A DNA stretch of 35,709 bases, taken from positions 1 to 35,709 of the forward strand of contig SVNX01000022.1 of the NCBI GenBank assembly GCA_015066665.1, written 5' to 3'. The stretch comes from Ruminococcus sp. (GTDB lineage Bacteria > Bacillota > Clostridia > Oscillospirales > Ruminococcaceae). A program made the position numbers and the translations under genes. A model generated the notes under the pieces. That model had not been told where the DNA came from and did not search any database. It saw only the letters and a program-made list of their open reading frames with translations. Below, piece by piece: positions 1 to 5,756 of the stretch (its first letter is position 1; each line of letters opens with the position of its first letter).

Positions 1-99
1 TACCCTCGCAATATAGCCCCTCCCCCTTCGGGGGAGGGGTTGGGGTGGGGGCAGGCTTTGGGGTGCTAACCCCAGAAAAAAGACTTTTTCTACAAGCTG
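1..99 (+). repeat. Dispersed G-rich repeat, copy 1 (cut by window edge)
   Basis: This 99-base stretch matches 13602-13700 with three substitutions. It holds a perfect 10-bp GC hairpin (17-26 with 30-39) and then four G-runs (30-34, 36-39, 42-45, 47-51) that fit a G-quadruplex motif. In copy 2 the repeat begins further upstream with a hairpin whose right arm is GTACCCT, so copy 1 probably continues left of the window. The copy ends directly against a terminator-like hairpin. Confidence 0.85.
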
Positions 100-135
100 A
101 ACACAGCACTTTGATGTGCTGTGTTCTTTCATTTT
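100..135 (+). terminator. Hairpin terminator next to repeat copy 1
   Basis: Perfect 10-bp stem AACACAGCAC / GTGCTGTGTT (100-109 and 116-125) with loop TTTGAT, followed on the plus strand by a T-rich stretch. It probably terminates a plus-strand gene left of the window. It may also serve as the end of the minus-strand gene that stops at 161, although the minus side has no good U-run. Confidence 0.7.
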
Positions 136-160
136 TCAATGATATCCCGCATACACGCCG

Positions 161-1819
161 TCAGCTCCAGTCCTCTTTTCCGTCCCTGTGCTGTTTCAGA
201 GCGGCAAAGCGCAGAAGCTGCTTGCGGGAAGAAATGCCGAGTTTGCTGTAGATGTTCTTGTTGTGGTATTTGATCGTATTTTCGGTAATGTGCAGGATCT
301 CGGCGATCTGCTTGGCACTCTTCCCCGAGAGATACAGCTCATAGATTCTGTACTCAGCAGGGGTGAGCATGCTGAGATTCTCCACGAAGAAGTGGTATTC
401 CTCCGGTACAATCTCCTCCTTATGCTGCTCAGCAAGGCGGTCGATCTCGCTTTTGGCAAGCTCATACTGTTCGGCGGCCTTTTCGTAGGCTTCCTTGGCA
501 CGGCGTGCTTCCTCCTCGGCATGCTGCCTTGCCTCTTCAAGCGCATCCAGCTGCTGCTCGTAATCATTGTCCTTTTCCGCAAGAAAGGCGAACAGATCAT
601 CGATCTCACGGATTCTGAGCTGCGTGCCGTAGTCTTCCCTTGCTTTGACCAGTTCGATCTTTTTCAGAATGGGGGAGACATATTTCTTGCTCATGACGAT
701 GCAGCAGACCGCAGCCAGAATGGCGGCAATCAGAAAAATCAGAACGATATGCATCTGTCCTCTGTGCAGAAAATAGTCATACTGCGCCTGCGGGAGCATC
801 ACGGCAGCACGGAAGCTGTCACGTCCGATCGTGATGTCACGGGTCAGTCCCACGCACTGTTCATCACCGAAGTCAAACAGCTGTGAGCCGTTTTTATCAT
901 GAATCCGGAGCGTATTGTCCGGACGATTGTAGCGGCCGGAGCTGAACTGCCCTGCATACAGGCCGTCCTGTGCATCAAGCAGACCGCAGGTTTCACTGCC
1001 CCAGCGGCTCTCGACTGTCTTGTGCGAATGCTGGAACAGAAGATCGGTGCTTTCAAAGCCGCAGACGCCTATGATACAGTCGTTGTCATCACGGATGGGG
1101 ACATAGATATAGCGGGCACGTTCCCATGTGTCGGGGATGGAAACGACGGGACTGAGCACGAAATGCGTTCCCTCCGGAAAAAGTGCATCGCTGTCCTCGA
1201 AAAAATCCGTGCTGCACTCGTTCTTCCATCCGCTGTGAAATCCGATATTCCGGCTTTTTCCGGTTGCAAAGGATCCTCTGTAAATCGAGAAATCATTGTT
1301 GACGGTGTTTTCCGAGCAGAGATTGATGTATTTGAGATAGAGGCAGCTGCGAAGCGGGGTGTCGGAATGGCTGTTGGCAGTTGTGTCAAGTATGCAGAAT
1401 GCACCGCTGGCCGGTGCCACCTGCATGTTCAGATAGACCGCATCGTAGAGACGGCTTTGCAGTGTATCAAGGGCGTCCGGATTGTCCTGCAGTTCTTCAA
1501 AGCGGATGCGGTTTTCGGTCAGATAATCCTGAATGGTCTGTTCGAGCTGATTGGAAAAGGAGATGGCACAGGCGGCCAGCTCGTCACTGTCACGCTCGAT
1601 GCGCTCGGAACAGGCGTCAAGCCGTGCCTGCAGATCGTTCATGATCTGTCTGTCGGTCGGACTGAGAATGCCGAACAGGTTCAGCAGAATCACAATAAGT
1701 GCAAGGAAAAGGCAGATCAGGGAAAATACATAGAGCGCAAAGCGTCTGCGCATGGAGACGCCCTCAGCTACGAAGTGCCGGAACAGGCGTCCGATGTCAG
1801 GGAATTTCAGTGTCTTCAT
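161..1819 (-). CDS. Membrane-spanning sensor with C-terminal LuxR-type HTH
   Basis: This 552-residue protein combines an outside sensor and a DNA-binding domain in one chain. A hydrophobic segment at about 27-50 and a second at about 356-377 enclose roughly 305 extracytoplasmic residues, whose length and position suit a Cache-like ligand domain; that assignment is an inference. A HAMP-like stretch (about 378-412) follows, then a charged, Ala/Glu-rich coiled coil (about 415-468). A LuxR-type helix-turn-helix closes the chain (about 485-540, with LTPAEYRIYELYLSGKSAKQ and TENTIKYHNKNIYSKLGISS). No histidine kinase or receiver domain is present, so signalling would be direct, from membrane to DNA. 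An alternative start is Met23. The gene lies 10 bp downstream of a solute-binding lipoprotein on the same strand, its likely signalling partner. LuxR assignment is firm; the ligand is unknown. Confidence 0.8.
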   Translation of the reverse strand: MKTLKFPDIGRLFRHFVAEGVSMRRRFALYVFSLICLFLALIVILLNLFGILSPTDRQIMNDLQARLDACSERIERDSDELAACAISFSNQLEQTIQDYLTENRIRFEELQDNPDALDTLQSRLYDAVYLNMQVAPASGAFCILDTTANSHSDTPLRSCLYLKYINLCSENTVNNDFSIYRGSFATGKSRNIGFHSGWKNECSTDFFEDSDALFPEGTHFVLSPVVSIPDTWERARYIYVPIRDDNDCIIGVCGFESTDLLFQHSHKTVESRWGSETCGLLDAQDGLYAGQFSSGRYNRPDNTLRIHDKNGSQLFDFGDEQCVGLTRDITIGRDSFRAAVMLPQAQYDYFLHRGQMHIVLIFLIAAILAAVCCIVMSKKYVSPILKKIELVKAREDYGTQLRIREIDDLFAFLAEKDNDYEQQLDALEEARQHAEEEARRAKEAYEKAAEQYELAKSEIDRLAEQHKEEIVPEEYHFFVENLSMLTPAEYRIYELYLSGKSAKQIAEILHITENTIKYHNKNIYSKLGISSRKQLLRFAALKQHRDGKEDWS

Positions 1820-1829
1820 GTCTCAGCCC

Positions 1830-3200
1830 TCACATATCCTTGTCCGAAAGGCGTCTGAGCTCTGCAAGAGATGCGGCAGCAAGTTCATCCAGTACAGCCG
1901 CTTTGTCCTCACCGGCGGCTGTGCGCTCGGCATACTGACTGTGTGCGGATTTCAGCACCTGCTTGACATGCTGTTCAAAACAGCTCTGCACATCCGAAGC
2001 GCCTGCATAACGAGGCAGTGCATGGAGCGTATGGCTTTCCATCATGCCGTCCATCATATCGTAAAGATGGGAAAAATGTTCTGTACCTGCCGTGTCCGTA
2101 TCGTCAAACAGTGCTTCAAAGGCGGTATCAGTGACGGGCAGATAACCGGCACTTGTGACAAACTGCAGGTTGTTTTCATCCTCGGTCAGCCATTTTGCAA
2201 AGAGGACGGCAGCATAATTTTTTCGTTCATCCTCGCTTTTTACAGCAAACAGGCCGCCGCCCCGATGGACTGCGGCGGGCTCTGCCGCCTTGAATCGGGG
2301 ATAGGGCAAGGCAAGTGATTCGATCGGCTCTGTAGTATTGTCGGGATAGAAAACCATCTCGGGCTGGTAGAGGATGTCCGCCGTTGAGCCGATGTTGGAG
2401 ATGATCTCCACAGTCTTCCAGCGTGAAGCGGCATAGCCGTCATCGAGACAGATGCCGCCGTAAATGGCCGCCCTGCTCAGAGGATACCACACCTTTTCAA
2501 ATGCATCATCGTCCAGATTCAGCCGCCCGTCCTCGATCAGGGCACTGTCATGGGCTGCCATGCCGATGAAGGCGTAATTGTAAAAGTCGTTGATCTGCGT
2601 GAAATTCTGGCCGTCCGACCAGTCGTAATAGAGATTTGCCGTGTCAAAAAAGCCCTCGAAGGTCAGAAGATCCTCGGCGGATACGTCTGCCTCGTCAGCA
2701 AACCTGTCAAACAGCGTCCGATTCAGGAACAATGCTTCCGAGGATTTGGCAATGGGCAGCATGAGGAGCTTATCGCCGAAACAGCCTTCGTCAATGAATT
2801 CGTCCCTGAAGAGCGCAAGCTCTTCTTCGGAAAAATAGTCATTCCAGCAAAGAAGCTCTTCCTCACCAACGATTTCTGCCACACGCGGATAGGCGGTGAA
2901 GAGATCCGGCAGTTCCTCGGCACCGGGTTCACCGTTGGCTGAGGCAAGCAGTGCCTTGTCAATGGCCGAGGAGCTTGTGACCGACACTACGTTGACCGTC
3001 ACGCCGTTTTCACGGCCGACGGTGTCGTTGAATGTATCAATCGCATCATTGAGAGGGGAGCGGGTCTGGCTGCCATAGACATGCCACATGGTGAGGGTGA
3101 CAGGATGACCGGCATCCGGCCGCTGCCTGCTGCCGCAGCCTGCAAGGCTCACAGCGAGCATGAGCAGAGCCAGAAATATGTAAAAGATTCGTTTCATCAT
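1830..3200 (-). CDS. Extracellular solute-binding lipoprotein (family 1 type)
   Basis: A lipoprotein with a signal peptide (MMKRIFYIFLALLMLAVSLA) and lipobox LAGC, so it should be anchored outside the membrane by the lipidated Cys22. The mature start LTMWHVYG and the following pattern fit the family 1 sugar-type periplasmic binding proteins of ABC importers, about 456 residues. I chose the Met pair at 3200/3197 because AAGGGA sits just upstream; the open frame runs 31 codons further but would bury the signal peptide. No permease or ATPase gene is nearby. It is instead followed 10 bp later by a membrane-spanning LuxR-type regulator. This suggests ligand capture for sensing, though it could also feed a transporter encoded elsewhere. 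The substrate, probably a carbohydrate, cannot be read from the sequence. Confidence 0.82.
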   Translation of the reverse strand: MMKRIFYIFLALLMLAVSLAGCGSRQRPDAGHPVTLTMWHVYGSQTRSPLNDAIDTFNDTVGRENGVTVNVVSVTSSSAIDKALLASANGEPGAEELPDLFTAYPRVAEIVGEEELLCWNDYFSEEELALFRDEFIDEGCFGDKLLMLPIAKSSEALFLNRTLFDRFADEADVSAEDLLTFEGFFDTANLYYDWSDGQNFTQINDFYNYAFIGMAAHDSALIEDGRLNLDDDAFEKVWYPLSRAAIYGGICLDDGYAASRWKTVEIISNIGSTADILYQPEMVFYPDNTTEPIESLALPYPRFKAAEPAAVHRGGGLFAVKSEDERKNYAAVLFAKWLTEDENNLQFVTSAGYLPVTDTAFEALFDDTDTAGTEHFSHLYDMMDGMMESHTLHALPRYAGASDVQSCFEQHVKQVLKSAHSQYAERTAAGEDKAAVLDELAAASLAELRRLSDKDM

Positions 3201-3238
3201 AGAGTCCCTTTCTGACGGGTAGGCATATATCCTGCCCG

Positions 3239-3325
3239 TTTCTGCAATATTTTTGGTTTTCCCACCCTTTTTCTGCAATTTGGGTAGTGTCAAAAAGTCC
3301 GATTTGCGGTATAATCAGATTGCAG
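3239..3325. promoter_or_regulatory. Repeated CTGCAAT motifs between divergent units
   Basis: TTTCTGCAATAT (3239-3250) and TTTCTGCAATTT (3270-3281) are direct repeats 31 bases apart, about three helical turns on the same DNA face. The core recurs inverted as ATTGCAG at 3319-3325. They lie between the minus-strand lipoprotein/LuxR operon and the plus-strand promoter at 3310. A regulator-binding role, perhaps for the adjacent LuxR protein, is an inference. Confidence 0.4.
3287..3315 (+). promoter_or_regulatory. Promoter for leader RNA and DUF6935 gene
   Basis: A consensus -10 TATAAT (3310-3315) lies 17 bases after a weak -35 GTGTCA (3287-3292). Transcription would begin near 3322, giving a leader of about 180 bases before the gene at 3502. 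Confidence 0.55.
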
Positions 3326-3440
3326 GCGACAAAAGAGAGTATGGATCCCTGCGTGCGATCAGGGTGCTCGAAGTTCCTGTGGGTGCGCCAACAGTCACAG
3401 GAACCGCCCGTCCTTTCATTTTAGCATATTACAGCAATTA
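3322..3440 (+). ncRNA. Unidentified structured leader or small RNA
   Basis: No protein is evident in this stretch, but it folds by eye. GTTCCTGTG (3373-3381) pairs perfectly with CACAGGAAC (3396-3404). Around it GGGTG (3362-3366) pairs with CGCCC (3405-3409) with one G-U. Upstream, CCCTG and CAGGG around 3350-3364 could form a competing stem. I could not match it to T-box, SRP, c-di-GMP, FMN, TPP or ZTP consensus elements. It may be a cis-regulatory leader for the gene at 3502 or a free-standing RNA; a 6S-like rod is one untested possibility. Confidence 0.4.
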
Positions 3441-3501
3441 AGTCAAGAATGTGTAAAACGAAAAACGTCTGACAAACCATCATCCAAAGGAGGAAAAACA
3501 T

Positions 3502-4101
3502 ATGGGACTCTTCGATTCCATTCTGAAATCGGCAGGCAATGCCATCAAAAACGAGACCGCAAAACCAGCACCTTCCGGAACACCGGCCGTCGCCAAGGGC
3601 GGCCATCATCAGGAGCGTATTGTCTTTTCGGCACTGCCCAAGAATTTAGCGGAGCTGCAGGCACTCCCGGAAGCGAGCCTTGACACCCCCTACAAGACAG
3701 CGGCACTCACCATTGCGGTGCTCTGTGCATATGAAAACGATCCCGATACCTGCATCGGCATGCTCGATTTTCTCAAAGGGCCGGCCGATGTGAGCAATTA
3801 CGAAAAGGGATTTATCAGGGAACGCCTTGCCGGAAAGTACTACAAGACCTTCTCCTTCTTCGAGGGTGCCACCCCCGAAAACGGCTACAAGCCTTCCGTG
3901 CCCTATGCCATCACCGTGAGTGAGAATCCCTATTCCTTCGATGAGGAAAACTGGGCAACGCTCTATGTCACAAGCGGCGGTGCGGATCATCCGCGGCCGA
4001 TCAAACTGAGAAAGAAGCCTTCTACGGGCCAGTGGTTCGTCAATGACATTCAGTGCCTTGCCGACATCCGAGTACCCGTTGAGGAAGATCCCTGGGCGTA
4101 A
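3502..4101 (+). CDS. DUF6935-like protein
   Basis: A 199-residue protein without signal peptide or membrane segment, so probably cytoplasmic. The N-terminus MGLFDSILKSAGNAIKNET is a short amphipathic stretch, then a Pro/Ala-rich linker. The body has the pattern LAELQALPEASLDTPYKTAA, a central YFEGATPENGYKPS-like segment (here FFEGATPENGYKPSVPYA), and SGGADHPRPIKLRKK, ending in DPWA. I recognise this as the DUF6935 family from memory; its function is not known to me. The start is supported by AAAGGAGG upstream. It is followed after 12 bp by a lipoprotein gene whose RBS begins right after the stop, so the two form an operon, and it is preceded by a long structured leader. Confidence 0.75.
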   Translation: MGLFDSILKSAGNAIKNETAKPAPSGTPAVAKGGHHQERIVFSALPKNLAELQALPEASLDTPYKTAALTIAVLCAYENDPDTCIGMLDFLKGPADVSNYEKGFIRERLAGKYYKTFSFFEGATPENGYKPSVPYAITVSENPYSFDEENWATLYVTSGGADHPRPIKLRKKPSTGQWFVNDIQCLADIRVPVEEDPWA

Positions 4102-4113
4102 AGGAGGAACAGC

Positions 4114-5496
4114 ATGCGTTATCATAGAATCTGGGCAGTGCTGTTGGCGGCTGCCGTGAGTGCGTCTCTTTCTGCCTGTGGAAAGGGCAGCACAGAATCC
4201 GAAGAAAACAGCACATCCGCCGCTTCCGAAGCTGAGACCACGGCTCTCCCGACTGAAGCCGATACCACCAAGCCCACCGCATCCGTGCCGGAAAGCCCTG
4301 ACAGCATAAAGGTCTACTACGGCTGGGGTACGGAGGATGAGAAGTATTATGCGGAGATCTTCTGCCCCGAGGGTGCGGCATTCAGCGAGGACACACTCGA
4401 AACTGCCGAGGATGACGGCAGTGTCATGACCGCAAGCTTGACGGACGAAGTGAAACAATACGCCGTCTCGAGCAGAATGCACTGGCATCGTGATGCCTAT
4501 AACAACGAACCGACCGCCTATCCGATCATTGCACAGCTGTATTTTGACGGCAAGCTTGATGACAAAACCGCTGCCGACCACACCGGCTGCAATCAGAATG
4601 TCACACCGCTGGGCTTTACATGGAACGGCTATGATGTAGTGCTCATCGAGACGACCTACACATTCATGGACTATGGCGAGCAGACCGAACTGTTTGCCGG
4701 CGTCGAGTACGATCTGGATTACTGGAAAACGGAAGAAGGCACGGGCAAGGTGATGGATCTGACCACCAAGGCACTCTTCGGATTTGAGCTGAACAGTCTT
4801 GGCGATGAGGCGCTGACGCAGGAGCAGTGGGCATGGGTTATCAGTGCACTGTTCGGTGTGGAGACGGGCATGGCCGATCCCTTTGCAAAGGAGTCCGCAG
4901 CACCCCCTGCCGCTGTTGCACAAAGTGCACTGGTCGGCGAGTGGATCGACCGGACAAGCGACTGGGAGGACACCTATGTCTTTGCGGACGACGGCACGGG
5001 AAGCTATACAAGCGGCTTCGAGTACGCCTTTACTTACGAGGTGGAGGGGGACACACTTACTGTCACCTATGAAGAGGACGATGTCGATAGATTCACAGTT
5101 TCCGTGGAGGACGGCGTGCTCATTCTTGTGGATGAATTCGGCTATGAGCAGAGATTCGGGAAAAACGAAACTGCGGAAGAAACTACCGTACCGGAGGAGA
5201 GCACACCGGCTGAAGAGGCACATCCCTATGTCAAGGCGGTTCTCGGCACATGGAAGGAAAGCGAGACGGGCATTGATGAGACGTTCCGGTTCGATGCCGA
5301 CGGCACGGGACATTACAGCTGTCTCGTGGAGGATGGTCTCTACGAATGCGAGTTCACCTATTCCTTCCTGCGCAGCGACTACATTGAAATGGTCTATGAT
5401 GATGGCACCGAGGGAGGCTTCCAGATCGTCATCGAGGGCGATACCATGACAGTCCGCAATGAATATGCGTGGGATCTGGCCTATACACGACAGTAA
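4114..5496 (+). CDS. Lipoprotein with two C-terminal beta-rich repeats
   Basis: A 460-residue lipoprotein with lipobox LSAC (lipidated Cys22), followed by an acidic Ser/Thr/Glu linker to about residue 62, so it should be tethered outside the membrane. Residues 65-250 form a domain I do not recognise. After a Pro/Ala linker come two related modules, about 274-349 (VGEWIDRTSDWEDTYVFADD) and about 377-459 (LGTWKESETGIDETFRFDAD), each with a G[TE]W opening, a DGTG turn and an EGDT strand. They are separated by a second acidic linker. Such lipocalin-like small beta modules are common in Bacillota lipoproteins of unknown function. It shares an operon with the DUF6935-like gene 12 bp upstream and ends at a strong terminator. 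No catalytic motif is visible. Confidence 0.75.
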   Translation: MRYHRIWAVLLAAAVSASLSACGKGSTESEENSTSAASEAETTALPTEADTTKPTASVPESPDSIKVYYGWGTEDEKYYAEIFCPEGAAFSEDTLETAEDDGSVMTASLTDEVKQYAVSSRMHWHRDAYNNEPTAYPIIAQLYFDGKLDDKTAADHTGCNQNVTPLGFTWNGYDVVLIETTYTFMDYGEQTELFAGVEYDLDYWKTEEGTGKVMDLTTKALFGFELNSLGDEALTQEQWAWVISALFGVETGMADPFAKESAAPPAAVAQSALVGEWIDRTSDWEDTYVFADDGTGSYTSGFEYAFTYEVEGDTLTVTYEEDDVDRFTVSVEDGVLILVDEFGYEQRFGKNETAEETTVPEESTPAEEAHPYVKAVLGTWKESETGIDETFRFDADGTGHYSCLVEDGLYECEFTYSFLRSDYIEMVYDDGTEGGFQIVIEGDTMTVRNEYAWDLAYTRQ

Positions 5497-5507
5497 TCCC
5501 ATCACAA

Positions 5508-5539
5508 AAGAGCGAAAGGGTGCAGACTCTTTCGCTCTT
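5508..5539 (+). terminator. Hairpin terminator after lipoprotein gene
   Basis: Perfect 11-bp stem AAGAGCGAAAG / CTTTCGCTCTT (5508-5518 and 5529-5539). The U-run is weak, so termination strength is uncertain; it could work on both strands. Confidence 0.65.
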
Positions 5540-5652
5540 GCTGTAAGCGGAGACTGCGTGTGAAACAGAAAACAGCTGCTCTGTCTGCTCCCGATTTGCA
5601 GATCAATTTATGTAGAATCCACAAAAAATCCACCATTTCTGCATTTTGTTTG

Positions 5653-5682
5653 TTGATTTGAGCGGGGTGAGCGTGCTATAAT
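5653..5682 (+). promoter_or_regulatory. Promoter of the GH98 gene (extended -10)
   Basis: TTGATT (5653-5658) and TATAAT (5677-5682) lie 18 bases apart, and the -10 carries the extended TGC motif just before it. Upstream from 5540 I see nothing further. Confidence 0.75.
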
Positions 5683-5731
5683 GATTCTATGGGGGATTGC
5701 CCCATGGAATCTGTGCAGTGTTTTCTGCACA
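5683..5731 (+). promoter_or_regulatory. Two tandem hairpins at the GH98 transcript start
   Basis: GATTCTATGGGG (5683-5694) pairs with CCCCATGGAATC (5700-5711), eleven matches plus one T-G. TGTGCAG (5712-5718) pairs with CTGCACA (5725-5731). The first overlaps the likely start point (near 5689) and could be an operator or a 5' stabilising hairpin. Confidence 0.5.
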
Positions 5732-5756
5732 CAGGAATATATAAAGGAGTCAGGCT

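Noticed and set aside
3322-3440. T-box or SRP RNA in the leader
   Set aside because: The T-box antiterminator core and the SRP GGAAG/AGCC loop were not found.
3646-5505. 619-codon antisense frame opposite the DUF6935 and lipoprotein genes
   Set aside because: It spans two plus-strand genes with RBS, lipobox and operon spacing; its own translation shows no known pattern.
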